From: Spirodela intermedia
Taxonomy: Eukaryota; Streptophyta; Magnoliopsida; Alismatales; Araceae
Direction: 5' to 3'
Length of the DNA stretch: 64,000 nt
Assembly: GCA_902729315.2 (NCBI GenBank)
Contig: LR746265.1
Location: 4,072,892 to 4,136,891 of the forward strand
The translations under genes were made by a program, and so were the position numbers. The notes beneath the pieces were generated by a model. It had not been told where the DNA came from and searched no databases. It saw only the letters and a program-made list of their open reading frames with translations. Below, in pieces: positions 48,421 to 61,812 of the stretch (its first letter is position 1; each line of letters starts with the position of its first letter).

Positions 48421-51330
48421 TGTCTCTCTCTCTCTCTCTCTCTCTTTCTCTGATGAACAAGCAACATGTCGTTAGTCTCTGAGTGGCGAACACGCTACGA
48501 GGTCTACGGAAAGATCTCCGGCACTGAGCCTTTTCAGGCTCCTGGGGCAGCCCCACGCGACTCTGGCCGCGGCTCTCCTGATGCTGACGGCACGGGCGCG
48601 GCCTTTGTCGTCTCTGTCCTCACCGCCCTCGATGGAAGCCACCGTGGCACCATGAGGGGACATACGACGAGCCAGGCATGATGCGGCTAAGCCAGTCTGA
48701 GGAGCCGGTCGAGGAGGCCGATGTTTTTTTTCCCTGACACACGTGTCAGTCGCTAGGTGGAGAAAAAGAAGGAAGTTATCTACGTGGCTCTCCTCCATAG
48801 GCTGTCACTGGACTCAAGATGGATACTAATTTTCATAAAACATTTTGAATGAATAAGACTAACATGATCGAACTGTTCCTTGCCCCTCTGTTCCAGCTGG
48901 ATCACGTCGTCGGGTCAACATGCCGTTGCAGCATTTGCGCAAGAACTGGACGGTGCCGGTTGATAATTGTGTGTAAAGCGAGTACGCAGGATACTTTTAG
49001 AGACCTCTTTCTGCAGGTCAAGCTGGTCCCTTTCCGTCGTCTGGGGAACCCAGATGGCGATGTCAGGGGCGGCGGTGCGGCGGCGGGCGAGATGGTGACG
49101 GGCATGGTGCGGGGAGGAGGTGCCTTCACTCGGCAGGGACTTGGGCCTAAACCGCAGACGCCTGCAAATAGGTAGAGATCCCTCGCCGTGCGGCGTGGAA
49201 GACGTGAACCCGATCCTCTCCCCCTTGCGCGTGCGCGGCGCTCGCTTTCTCGTCCAAGTAAAGAGGGGCTCCGAGTACGCAACCTAGAGTGGGCGACTTC
49301 GAACAGCTGCGACTCGCATAAATGGCCATGCTTTTACCGTAAGTTATCGGTGCAGTGAGAACCAATGCTCTCTCTCTCTCTCTCTCTCTCGCTGTAAATT
49401 CTCTGTTAATTTGGGTTCGTCAAGAGCCCGAGGTAATTACAATTTTAAGATTAGGATATGAAAGCACCAGAAGAAGATTTGTAAGTCGATTGATAGCGAT
49501 AAAGAGAGTCTAGTTGATTCTGTCCAGGGCATCTCTTGGGTGAAAGGAGAGTAGGGTTCTCGAGAAGAGAATCCTTCTACCTTTCCCCCTAGGTTATCAG
49601 ACGCCGGGGGACGATATGGCGAGGTGACTCCGCCATGCAGATCCCTTTCAGAGGAGTGGAGCCGGGGACATCGATCAGATGTTTAAAGCGGACTTTTGCG
49701 ACATTATTTATCGATGAATTAAAAACGGGTTTCTTCGTCGCTGCAGCAAGAATGGAGGTCGGAGTGCAGAGGGCAAGTTGAGAGACATATCTTCGCAAAT
49801 CTTCGTGGAATCCTCGGAGATCTCCTGCGGAAGGAGAATACTCGATGATTACCCCTGAGAAAAAGGCGAGGGATGCTTTAAAGGCTCTACCCCCTCGGAA
49901 ATGCTCCTATGTGGATCATAGCGAGGGAGGTCGCCATTTGAGCATTGCCGTGGGGGGCAACCTTCGAACCTCTTGCTGCCTATCCGTGTATTTTGGGAGA
50001 GAGAGAGAGATGAACGGGGAGGCTGGGCACGAGGCAAGACAGGGGAAGGAGAAATCTTACGGTCATGTGTCAATATCAGGGGAATACAGCAACCTGAAAA
50101 GCAAGACTCGGTCCCTCGGCTGTTGTACTGACAGAGCCCCACTCCGTATTATATATACGCTAGGGAGAGGAACTACGGAGAGGTGGCTCTCCGCCGGTCC
50201 CCCGCGTCTATCTTTCTCTCTCTCTCTCTCTGAGAGAATTACTACGAAACTACGAATGGTAGCGTGGATGCTGAAGTCTCTGTTGGGATCAGAGACGGAA
50301 GAAAAGAAATGCTCGGTCAGAGAAGAGGAAACAAAGGAACGAGAGGGCAACAACAGAAACTTCTGGGGAGATTCGTCTCATCCCCGGCCCCTCCGCAGCT
50401 ACTTGCCGTTCGCCATGGATGGGTTCCTGCGTTTTTAGAAAGCTTGTAGCAGCAGACGGACATCTCATCCTCCATGAACAGTGAGTGGGAGGGGAGATGA
50501 TGAACTGAGACCCCGACTGCTGCAATGAATTTGACGTCGCGGAGTCCCAGAAGGAAGAACTCACGGGCCGGACCGCCTTCTCCGGCTGCGAATACCCACC
50601 CCGGGATGATTCTCCGAGGAGAAATCCCATCGCCATTGACGCCTTCTGCTCTCCGCCTGAGCTCCACGAAGTCATCATTTTCCGCAGGAGGGACAGGCCA
50701 GATACTACTCCGAAGATAGTCAATGTACAGAGAGAGCTCCAAGGCACTTACAGAGAGACCCCCATATCAGAACCACCACCCCTACGCGATAAGTGAATAA
50801 TGGAGACGTCAACCTCGGCGATGGCCCGTCGGAGGACATGGGCCTCGCCATAGCCACACCTCGCCGGATATCAGATGGTTCAGGCACCGTATATCGCTCA
50901 TTTATCTCTCAATCTTTTTAGTCGTACCAAAAATGGAAGGGTGGGCCTCCACGCTTAAATGAACCAGCTTGCTTCCTCTCGGCGGGGTTCAGGGGAGTTC
51001 TGGGTCTTGGGAGGGACGGGAAGGGATTTACAGATTGGTCTCTGTCACAGAATCAGTGAAAGACCCAGTCTGCTGACTGACCTGCCCGGAAGCCCCCCCC
51101 GACCAATACCTCCCCATTAAAGGCTCGAGCCAGATGAATCGGGAAGGATGTAGGCGAAAATCCGTAGGTACTTCTCATGTTCGGCAAGTATAGCTCTCGT
51201 GAATGCGGCCTCGCCCTCTAGCCTGCGCACCTCTCAACCCTAGGTCTTCAGCCTTTCTCCCTCCGCCCTTCTCCTCCGAGCCCAATTGCCCGTAAGGACG
51301 AAGAACAACATAACTCTCGGTCTCTGCGTT

Positions 51331-51370
<40 letters not shown>

Positions 51371-52125
51371 GGGAGAGGGAGGGAGAGGGAGGGAGAGGGA
51401 GGGAGAGGACGGCAGAGGCTAGGGTAGGAGGGGGAAGGGAAGAAAGCATTGTTAAGGAGGAAGGAGGGCTCACCGAAGGGGGAGGATTGTTGAGATGGGC
51501 TGCAGCCCCAATGCCCGCCACACCTCCCACAGTTCACTGTCGACCTCACATTAAAACCTCGTAATCATACACCAGACGCCCTCCCTCCCCTCACTGTGGC
51601 GAAGAATGGGCTGCCATTTAAACCCAGTGGGGAGCTGGAGGGGTTCCAGAGATCGCCTCTACGTTGCTCGCTCGCTCGTTCTTTCGTCAAAGACGGACTG
51701 CGGCCATTACCGTGGAGAATGTGAAACCCATGGCAATAAATTGGCAATAAATAAAGCGCATATTAGTATGTGCATGAGGAGGGACCAGGATTTTCCTCTG
51801 TCTGTTCCGCTCCTGAGCTACGGAGTGTAATCATGTTCTTGCATGCCTTTTCATCCAAGCAACTCCAGTTCGAGCCCCAGCTTTCTACCCCCTCCCTTGT
51901 CCCTTCCCTCTTTAAGCTCCCTTCTGTCAACTTCAGTCCTTCTCTCAAAGATATCCGTCTGATCTCCCAATCTCCTGCTCCCTCTCTCTCTCTCTTCCCT
52001 CGGATCCCACTCCATTCAAATAGCCCCTTCTAATTCATTCTCGTTTCCAGCGTTCCGGCTCCCTCTCTACACTTCTCTTCAGACGCTCTCCCTTCCTTCG
52101 TGGGCTCTCTCCCCTTCTCGGTCCC
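48421..52125. promoter_or_regulatory. Intergenic region upstream of WUS
   Basis: Begins with a CT run (48422-48445) just past the ALKBH9B stop and carries another at 49369-49390. A 77-bp GA/GGGAGA tract lies at 51332-51408. A protein-like open stretch near 50509-50794 is treated under findings. The last 1-2 kb should include the WUS promoter; sequence from about 51840 is pyrimidine-rich and looks like a leader. Confidence 0.5.
51332..51408. repeat. GA dinucleotide plus GGGAGA repeat upstream of WUS
   Basis: About 37 bases of GA followed by about six GGGAGA hexamers, 720 bases before the WUS ATG. GA-rich elements of this kind are bound by BASIC PENTACYSTEINE (GAGA-binding) proteins in plants. 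A regulatory role here is inference. Confidence 0.8.
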
Positions 52126-53294
52126 ATGGAGCCTCAGAGCTACCAACAGCCGCAAGAGGACACCAGCGGCGGCGCCGTCGGGAGTGGAGCAGGGGGGGGC
52201 AGCAAGAGCAGCTTTCTATGCCGGCAGTCGAGCAGCAGGTGGATCCCCACAACCGATCAGATAAGAATACTCAGGGACCTCTACTACAATTGCGGGGTGA
52301 GGTCCCCGAGCGCGGAACAGATCCAGAGGATATCCGCCAGGTTGCGCCAGTTCGGGAAGATCGAAGGGAAGAATGTTTTCTACTGGTTCCAGAACCACAA
52401 GGCCCGAGAGCGGCAGAAGAAGCGGCTCACCGTTGATGTTACCTCGAATAAGTACAACAGCCCCAGCAGCGTGATTTCCCCAGGTCTCCCTCTCCCTCTC
52501 TCCTTCTCTCTCTCTCTCTCTCTCTCTAGACCACGCGAAGCCTGTTCTCTATCCTTGTCTTATGTTGCCGTTTCCAGGCGTTCCGACGGCTTGCACTTCG
52601 CCGGGGCTGTACTTCGGGCAGGTGAGCGGCAATGGATGTGGCGGCTCCCCGTCGATGGAGAGGAGCTACATGGTATGCCGCCCTGAGTGTTTTTGCTATC
52701 TCTGGTCCTTGAATTTCCAGTTCTCATTCGTTCCTTGATCAACAACTATTCCATTCCTGCTTAATTTCTTCTCTTCGACCATTTGACGTTCACTATTTAT
52801 GCATTGAGCGAGATTCATGACCAGGAAGCAGGCTCACGTTTTTTAAGAGACGACGATGGTGGGTCTGGTGGTTGCAGGAGTATGCTATTCCTGGGGGGCT
52901 CGCCGGAGGATCGACGGTGGAAGGCGGCGTGGGCTGGATGGGTGTAGAGCCGCCGGCCGTGCCGCCCATGTACTATCACCACCAGAGATCGTCTTACTAC
53001 TACGAGCAGGAGCACCATCATCACCGTGCCCAGCAGCAGCGAGGAGGAGAGGCGGCGCCGCCGCCGCCGCCGCCGCATATTGAGACTCTCCCCCTCTTTC
53101 CCGTCCGCTCGGAGGAGGACATCCTCGGGTCCGGCTACATCCCCATCAGGGCCCATTTCTCCGCCGCTTATCTGGACCAGCCGCAGTCGGAGGAAGAAGA
53201 AGACCGGCGGCATTACAGAGTGTACGGCGGCGACGGCGCCTCACTGGAACTCTCTCTCTACTCCTTCGACCCATTACCAACCACCTCTTCGTGA
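52126..53294 (+). CDS. WUS: WUSCHEL homeodomain transcription factor
   Basis: Nuclear, mobile homeodomain protein that maintains stem cells in the shoot apical meristem. Three exons: 52126-52483, 52578-52672 and 52878-53294; 289 residues, as expected for WUS (Arabidopsis 292). The WUS-type homeodomain spans about 36-101 ([57 protein letters not shown]). The WUS box TLPLFP is at 221-226. An acidic run (EEEED) and a C-terminal EAR-type repression motif LELSL at 274-278 follow. Having homeodomain, WUS box and terminal EAR motif together points to WUS itself rather than another WOX. His- and Pro-rich runs in exon 3 are lineage-specific. Intron 1 (94 bases) is largely a CT repeat beginning at the donor. 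The start is the first ATG of the frame. Confidence 0.96.
52484..52527 (+). repeat. Pyrimidine/CT repeat forming the start of WUS intron 1
   Basis: The intron opens GTCTCCCTCTCC and runs into an uninterrupted CT repeat (about 52505-52527). Nearly half of the 94-base intron is repeat. Confidence 0.8.
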
Positions 53295-56200
53295 CCTCCG
53301 TCTGCGTGTTTTTCTAACAAGTTCTCGACCCGGCTCAGCCATGATTAGACAAAACTCGAGCTCGCCATAACCTATCATGTTTACGAAGCACTGCTTCTTC
53401 TCTCACGGTTGTGGAGTTTGACGAAGATGATGCCCATCTTTGCTACGTATTAAAAAACCCCACTGAAAACTGCAACGTTATTTCGTCATCAGCTTCACGC
53501 AGAGACAAAAACTCCCTCCCCCACAACCCCACCGACGAATAGAAAGAAACAGAAGGATCCATGGGACCGTACATCCGCTCCGCCCGGTTGCCGGGTAACG
53601 GTTAATGTGGCACGAAGAGGGCCGGAGTAGCTAGCCGCCGCCCCTTCCCAATTCCTCCGCCGGTGGAGACGGGGAGGCTCCGAGATATGCCGTCGTAGGT
53701 GCTGTTCTTAGCCGCGGCCTGGGGTTTATCAGCAGTAGTCGACTGTTCAGCACGGAAGGAGCATTTACACCGGATCTCTCCGGCGATATGATCGTTCTTG
53801 GAGTCGTAGTTGTTCGGCGATTGGACAGCTTGAGCTCGTCTTCTTCTACCCCCACGGCTTCGGCCCGCTTCGCAGCGGAGAAACTACCGGCTTCTCCATG
53901 TGGATTACTCCCCGTCAAGCTCTCTGATTCGGGAATCTCTCGCCGGACCATGGAATTCAACGAGCGGGCGAAAAGCTGAAAGGAGGACGGAGACGGAGGG
54001 GTCAATACCGTAACCTACTGTTTCTGGGAAACAGACATTGATGAAACAGGGGGAGACAATTCCACGTTGCGAGGCGTCAATCCCTCTCGTCGAGACGGGA
54101 TTCGAGTCCTCTCACCGGCTGCTCGTCCCTCGTGAAGGCCATCAACTACCAGGAGCCGGAGAGGACACCCCCCCCCCCTCCCCCCGCAGGTCCGTGAAAG
54201 CCATTAACCAGACGGCTTCCTGGAGCATGAGGGAGCTCTGAATTCATGCCGCAGGGGGTTTCGGCATGCACGGCGGATGAGAACCAGAGCTCCAAACTGC
54301 TCTCCGTTCTTCCTCTTGGGGAGATTCTGGAACCATTTCTCACGTTGTGAGTTGGGTTGGATTTACTTCTCAAGATCAAGAGCGATTTCTCAACGAAATA
54401 TTGAGATTAATTTTTATATAAAAAAACTTCATGAGATCTTCGTGAAGAACGATGGAGGAAGATCTCATCAGGGCGTAGGATGGCCCTGGACCTCTAGATG
54501 GGCCTTTAGCCCAAGCCCATTAAGGCTTCCTTTCTTATGGGCCACAAGAAGAAAGGATTTGGGCTTTGGGCGGCCAGAACCCCATCTACGAACTGGGCTA
54601 CGAAACGGGGCGATATCCGTCATCGTCCGGGTTAAAGCGGCCCATTAGCAGATAACAATATATATATATACTGATTAAAATAACATTCATAAATAAGATA
54701 TCCCATAAAAATGTAGCCCTATATCGTCGGCCGAACCATGGCCTTCTCCGATGGCGACCGGTCGCCATCAGATGGCCGTGGTCGGCCGCGGTGGTTGGCG
54801 GCGACGATAATGGAGCTCTCAGTGAGACGCTCAGAACTGCGATGGCTCATTAAATCACGCTGCTTTGCTATCCCGGATCCCCTCTCCGTCCCCACGGGAG
54901 TAGGTTGGAAAGAAATTAAGAAATTAGAATGGCGGGGCCGGCAGAAGCGTCGCGGTTTAGTTCGCAGGTCACTTCACCGCCGCTAGGGTTCGGTCTCCAG
55001 GGTCAGGCTCCTTCCTAGCAGGGAGCCCCTTGGGGCCCCTCCCCCTGTGGACCTCGGAGAGTAGGTTATCTAACCCGCCCCCATCTTGGAGGTGGGCTGC
55101 AATAGCCGACCCTTCGTCAATGGCAATGCAGTTAGTGTAGGAGGACAGTCATTGGATTCCTCCACGGTGTTTGGCGTCTTTTATCGTCCGATACACGACG
55201 TTCTTCGTGGGATAGATGGGAACCTCGACAGAGTACAAGAATATGTGATCATGGGATGTTTCCCCGGGGGCCCTCGGACTGATGTGTTGGGCCCCCCGAG
55301 CGGCACCGGGGCATCTGCCTCGCCGGTGGCCGCTTCTTCCTGCTCGGACAGCGAAAGAACAGCGCCGGCGTTCACGGACCTCGGCGTCGGCGATCAAACC
55401 CGAGAACCAAACCTTGTAGGTGGCCCACGAGATACAGCGCTAGCGATTATCATCGTCGGGGTTCACGGACGTCAGCGTAATCGGCACAATTCGATAGTAG
55501 ATTGGTTGGAAAAGATCTGAAAAAATCGTTGTCGTGGAGTCGGTCTGAAAGCGACGCTTCACTCGCGCAGGTAGACCAACACTTTCCCCGGTATTCACAG
55601 TCTGATCTGCGAGAAGTCATCTCCTTGGAATCAGCAAGAACAGCTGTGGCCGCACGGATGTCCAAGCCAGGAGGGCATCGTAAAAGCCATTGCTACCGGA
55701 ACATTCCCCATCCGCTCTTCTTTACCAGAGAGTCGCGGCGAAGAAATACATTCGATCGACCAGATTGCGACCGTCTCTTCGTGTTTTTCTCTGATTTCGG
55801 GTTCTCTACGATCTTACCCCCTCGTAATCCCAAATTGTCGTCAGATTTTTGGCCGGGGGGAACCCGTGGGCATGCTGAGGTGTCGCCATTTCGGACATCG
55901 CGGCCCACAGTCGAGCTTCCCGATGATTGCGACGTCCACGGTAGCATAAACCATGGGCCCTGCAGGACCATGCGTGACATGGTTGCCGGAGGAGAAACTG
56001 GAGATCATTTATTCTTGGTCTTGTTCTTCTTTTTCAATTCAGAGGGCGTGCTCCGACCCGGGCCCGGAGGAAGAGGACGTGGTGACAACTGCGCGTCCAC
56101 TCAGCTCAGCTGAATTGGAGGCACGCCGCTGCCGATGGGTCGCCTGAAAGAGTGGCCGCCACTCTCCTCAGATCCTTCTACCGGCGACTTCCCCGTTGGC

Positions 56201-57895
56201 CTTTTGCTCTTTCTCTTCTTCCGGCCCGTCGGATTCTCCACTTGCTCAACCAAATCCTAGAAGGAATAAGAAAATGGGAGAGGAGTGACGTTCAGTTTTG
56301 TAATTCATACCTGCTGTGCCCTACTCTTCCTGTTCCATCAGATAAAACTGCCGGCAAAGCCCACTGGTAGCATCGAATCAAATGGAAGTCAAGGCCTTCT
56401 CCGAGAGTCTGCTCTACGGCGCGACGCGTCTTTCATTCAGCCAGTAACATGGGCGATCGGTCCGTGGGCTTTAGTAAGAGCAGTATGCTTAGCAGATTCT
56501 ACGGGGGGGAAAAAGGCATCATCTTGTATAATGGTGTCAGTGTGTCCCATCTAGTCAAACCCTAATGTGATCTGTCTCTACTCCGGACCTAACGTTCGAC
56601 GGGTACACCTCAGAAAATATAGACCGTATTTTTCTCAACATACAGCTGTCCGATCGTCTCTAACACTGAAACTGTTATCGCTTTTCTCCCTCTCTCCTAA
56701 ACGAATTGAGATAGTCTAGGGGAGTCGTCCCTACCCGATCCCCTTCCCCATGGTAACCCTATTCTCATGATTCATAAGAAGAAATCCTAATTTCTCCACC
56801 CGGCATTAAATATTTCACTAAGTGGATACCTTATTTCACGCTCTGAAATCATAACTCCTAAATTACGTTGTTTTCATGGGCCACGTATGATACATCAACA
56901 GCAACTATCGAACTACCGGTTATGCAAGTACTTATCGATCTTGCTCAGTTTGTACACTTAATGATGACTTTTTTTACAATATTCAGGCACCCATTTCCAT
57001 TTATATATGGTTAAATGATTTACACAAACAGCCAAGCACAGCACGCGAGGCGTTTATTCTCTGAATGAGTGAACAGGAGGATGATCTTGTATCTTTCTCT
57101 TCTTTGTCTACTTATCAGAGCCCGTCTCCGTCTTGTATGGCGATGAAAGGCCAGGCAAGTCCACGCAGTCGTCTGGAACGTCATCCCCCCACCGGACCAA
57201 CCAGCGAACGCCAATGGGCAGATCGGACATGGTACCCATCCATTGATCGCCGAGGAGGCAAGAACCCCCCGAAGGGGTTACGGTGGAATGTAATCCGCCG
57301 AAGGCGAAGCTTCTATTTCCTAAACTCCTAATTTCTTTATCTGCAAATCGCGCCGTTTGAGGTAATCAAGGCTGACAAGGGTCCGGCTAGAAGCAGCTCA
57401 CCAGATCCATCATCAATTCTTCATCATTTAGAGAGAGAGAGAGGTTAAATTTTCACTTTGGGCACACGGCTTAGGACACTCAACCCTGACAGTCGGGAGA
57501 ACTACCGAATTATCCTCCCATTTTATACTCTAAAAGCTTGTAAAAATGATAATTAGGAATTCTTTCTTTGCCTTAATTAGGAATGAGCTTGTCTCAGAAC
57601 AGGAGGCATTGGCGAGTGCTTTAAGATTTTTCTTTTTTTTTTATGAAATAATCGAGGTGTGACCGATTATATAACACCGACGACAGCTTAAATGGTGCGC
57701 CGCACGAGTAAGAACAGCCTGTTTTCGAGCGAGGGTTTTCGAGCACATGGCGTGCCTTGGTTATAGCGTTCGCTAGGTGGTCAACTCTCACAGACTGTTG
57801 ACAGAGGGGTAGCATTAACGACTCATTAAGTATTCTAATGATTAGAATCATCTCATAACAGGTTCATCGATGGGAAAACCGAGTAGAGTTAGGTC

Positions 57896-57931
<36 letters not shown>

Positions 57932-58338
57932 ATCTCTGTGGAGTAAATTCTGGAGTCAGATCTATAACTACGAGGTGTCTGGTCTACAGACTCGGACGAG
58001 CAGGCGTTCCGATCTCGCTTTACGGGAGGGTATTAATTGGTAAAATTAAAGGGAGCGGTGGTGTTGTATTTTAATAATGCAGCACTCGTACACTGTCCTC
58101 TTCTTTTTATCGATTCACCGTGATAAAAGCAAGCGGCGGGCCAAGATGCGAGCATCATAACAGAGGCCTCCTACCATTTTATAAATCTCCAGGTAAGAGA
58201 GAGATAGAGACAGAGACAGAGACAGAGACGGAGATAGAGAGAAAGACAGGGAAGGAATGGAGAAAAAGAGAGGCGGAGGAGCTTAAGTACCAGCTGCAAC
58301 AATACTCGCACCGGCGGTTCTTCTTGGTTCTCCTCGCC
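53295..58338. other. Intergenic region between WUS and the C2H2 gene
   Basis: Several open frames exist on both strands but none has recognisable domains or splice structure. Noted items: GGGCC/GGCCC-type elements around 54498-54545, a CT microsatellite at 57901-57928, and a GA-rich leader at about 58196-58250 just before the next gene. The WUS 3' UTR should occupy the first few hundred bases. Confidence 0.5.
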
Positions 58339-60510
58339 ATGGCTCAGCCTTTCCTCCCAAGCACTCCTTCCTCTTCCTACCATGGGAGCCAGAGCGACAA
58401 GCTCAGCCTTAGCCGTACACGGAGCAGCACCAGCAATGGGCGGGTTCACAGGCAGAGTAGCCACCAGCAACAGAGGCAGCTGCAGCAGAAGCAGCATCGC
58501 AAGAAGAAGAAGCAGCAACCGTCCCCGCCGCCGAAGCCTCCGTCCTCGTGGGAGCAGCTCAAGAGCTTACTCACCTGTCGAATCGTCGGGTTGACTCAGG
58601 TCCACGACCCCTCCTCCGCCGCCGCCGCTGGCGGAACGGCGAAGAACGGCTCCAAGTACTCCAAGCTGGGCTCATCCTGCACCAGCATCTGCACCTTCAA
58701 GGATGTCGTTCACTGCAACACACGAGCCATCCACCACCGGGGAGACCACGACGCTTTCCCAGACAGCTGCAGCACCGCCAGCGGGACCCTCGGCTCCGAG
58801 ATCGGCCTCCTCCCCGCCCGCAGCATCTCCCGGCACAAAAACCTCTCCGGCAGCGGGGGCTACTCCGCCGCCACCTCGTCCTCCAGAGGTGGCTTGCAGC
58901 TGAGGAAGCTCTCCGGGTGCTACGAGTGCCACGCCATCTCCGAACCCCGGAGGTAAATTAATCGCACGGCCAATTCAAACCCGTTAGAGGATGAACATTC
59001 TGCAGTCATCAGAATCAAATATCGGATTATTTAGTCGTCTGATGGCGGGCGAACCAGGTACCCCACGCCGAGGACCATATGCTCGTGCCCGGAGTGCGGC
59101 GACGTGTTCACCAAGGCGGAGAGCCTGGAGATGCATCAGGCCATCCGGCACGCAGGTACCTGCCGGTTCACCTCCCTTTGCTTTCTGGGACGCCGCATTT
59201 CCATCCCCAACAGAGGAAGAGGCTACCTCAAGATGTTGTGAAGGGGGGGTGGGGAGGGGGGGGGGGTTGTCTTGAGTGTGGCTTGAGAGTTCTCTCTGTT
59301 CAGAGAGGGACAAGGGGAGGCCCTCGTTTTGACTGTTCCAGATGAAGATTGGTGACGACGGCTTACTTTCTGCACCCCACCCAGCCTCCACTCGCTGCCG
59401 ACGTCGCTAGGTTCTTGTTCGGTTTTATCAGCTAGGCGGAGGAGAAAGTCTAGAGCCGCTACCTGTTGCATTTCCATAGATTTTCCATAGATTCTGTGTT
59501 TGGTGTGAGACTATTATCTTCCACGGACCGAGAGGCCGCTCCTGTCTGTCTCTTATAGATTTCAAAAGTCTTCTCTTGCTGCCACTGGGCGGTAAAGCTC
59601 CAGATCCTACGACGGGGTAGGGACGATTTGATGCTATCCCTTAGTTTACGCGACCGTCAATTATCATCATCTGCCTCTATCGTGTGGAGTAGAACAAGGG
59701 CCAGCACAGAACAATTGCCAGTGAAATAATGGAGAAGGGATTTTGGTTGCAGTGTCGGAGCTGGGGCCCGAGGATTCGGGGAGAAACATCGTAGAGATCA
59801 TCTTCAAGTCCAGCTGGCTTAAGAAGGACCAGCCCCTCTGCAAGATCGAGCGCATTCTCAAGGTCCACAACACCCAGAGAACCATCACCCGCTTCGAGGA
59901 CTACCGCGACTCAGTCAAAGCGCGCGCCGCCGCCGCCCTCCTCCAACTCAACGCCGCCACCGCCAGGCACGGCGGAGCGGGGAAGAAGAACCCCCGGTGC
60001 GCCGCCGACGGCAACGAGCTGCTCCGCTTCCACTGCAGTGGCCTCAGCTGCAGCCTCGGCGCACGGGGCTCCACCAGCCTCTGCTCTTCCTCGTCGTTGT
60101 CCTCTCCAACGCCTTGTGGCGTCTGCACCATCATCCGGCACGGGTTCGCTCGAGCTCACCATGAGCCCGGGAAAGGTGTTCGGACCACCGCCAGCAGCGG
60201 GAGGGCCCACGACTGTTGTCTGCGGGCCAGCGGCCATGAACCAGACGGTGGCCTGGGGAGGAGAGCCATGTTAGTTTGTCGTGTCATCGCCGGGAGAGTC
60301 AGGCCGGTGGGCGACGAAGCGGCGGCGGCGCCGCCCGACGAGACCGGCTCCTCTTCCTCCGCCGCCTTCGACTCGACAGCGACGGTGCAGCACGGATACT
60401 CCGACGGCGCGGCGGCGGGTGGGGCGTGCCCGAGCCTCGAAGAGCTCTTCGTTTCCACTCCCAGGGCCATACTGCCCTGCTTTGTGGTTATCTACCGGGT
60501 CACCGCCTGA
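58339..60510 (+). CDS. C2H2 zinc-finger protein with PARP-like C-terminal domain (At1g75710 type)
   Basis: Plant-specific putative nucleic-acid-binding protein; molecular function unknown. Exons: 58339-58952, 59058-59155 and 59753-60510, all in phase; 489 residues. The Ser/Gln/Lys-rich N-terminus contains SSWEQLKSLLTCRIVGLTQV and a CTSICTFKDVVH segment. A single C2H2 finger follows (Cys215, Cys218, His231, His236). The C-terminal half carries the family's PARP-like fold motifs: NIVEIIFKSSWLK, KIERILKVHNTQRTITRFEDY, GNELLRFH, LCSS, CGVCTIIRHGF, LVCRVIAGRV and the end PRAILPCFVVI. The order matches my memory of At1g75710 and its relatives. The upstream frame without a stop is GA-rich leader; 58339 is the first ATG in a sensible context. 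The tail is unusually rich in Ala, Gly and Ser. Confidence 0.87.
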
Positions 60511-60897
60511 TTGGATGATCGGTATAGTAAGATTAGCGTTTAGGTAAATAAATGGTCTTCGGAATTAAGTCAAACAATAGACCAGAGTTGTGTACATCAT
60601 CATCTATTAATAGCATTCACCCACTCACCAACTATTAAATGAATATCGTCCTTTATATAACGTAAAATATAAGGTGAGAAAAGGGGTCCATAAAGGGCAC
60701 GTAGAGCAGTTCATCGCCTCCGAGCCCCCTTCTTCACGGTAGATTCTCTCTTTTTGTCCTTTCCCGACGAGCTTATTCTTTCTTGTTTTTTCCCTGAATT
60801 CTGATGTTCCCCTTGATTGATTGACTGAGTCTCCAATAATGGGGGGCTATCCTGGAAGCCCGCCGGTGCCAGACTGCCATTCATTTCCATCTTTCTA

Positions 60898-60932
<35 letters not shown>

Positions 60933-61812
60933 TGGCAGCGAGGTTAGCAGCAATGGTGGGACTACAAAATCCTCCTGGCGGCCAGGTCCGGATGGCCGGC
61001 GCTCCCGCGTGCTCACTTGTCTCCGCAATGCCCGGAGGACCATGGGTTTGGGAGAAAGGCGAGCATTAACAATTAGAACGAGGTTCTACACCAGAGCACG
61101 ATACGAAAGGCGGAGTTGTTCATCTGTTCACGTAAAAGAGGGGGGGAGAGGAACGAGGGTGGAACTCAGATTCGCCCTCAACCCCCGCACTTTCTCTGAT
61201 TAGTCATGATGAATCGTATTTATAAAATATAATTTGTTTATGGCGTTCGTATCCCAGCGGAAGCTGCGCTCAGATCCGTGAGCATCTTTCAACTGTTCTC
61301 TCTCTGCGAGTTTGTAAGATCCAGTGGAGATGGAGGATAGTCTTTCGGGCTTGGCTTGGTGAGCGGAATAACCATCCGATTCGTTTCGACCAGCCCACAA
61401 CCCGTGGTGGGTCGCTTCTCAAGGCCGGCACGAGCTAGAACAGGTGCTCATCGCACGGACGAGATCACCCACCTGCCCAGAGATCTACCTCCGCAGCGAT
61501 GAATGCGGGAGTAGAGTAGAGATAAACCAGGAAGGAATCGAAAGGAGAAACGATCGTTGCCCTCTTTCCGTTCGATCTTTGAGAATCCCCGAAAGAAGCC
61601 CAGTTTTGCGAAGAATGATAATCCTAGACAACCGGGCGAAAGAGGAAGGTGAAGAAGAAAAAAGGGGAAGGGAAAACTCAAAAAATCGGCACAGATCACC
61701 AGAATTGGATTTACAAAGAGGGGAACAGGAACCTTTTCCGAACTCCTTGTTTTTTTCCTTCAATAGTAACCAGTGGATCATACAAGAAATTCCTCGACAC
61801 CGGCGGCGGCTT
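60511..61812. other. Interval between the C2H2 gene and the small membrane ORF
   Basis: It holds the probable 3' UTR of the C2H2 gene and a CT microsatellite at 60902-60929. Nothing else was recognised. Confidence 0.5.

Noticed and set aside
53631-54005. 124-codon minus-strand frame downstream of WUS
   Set aside because: Ser/Pro/Thr-rich with no motif, and several overlapping frames are open on the other strand.
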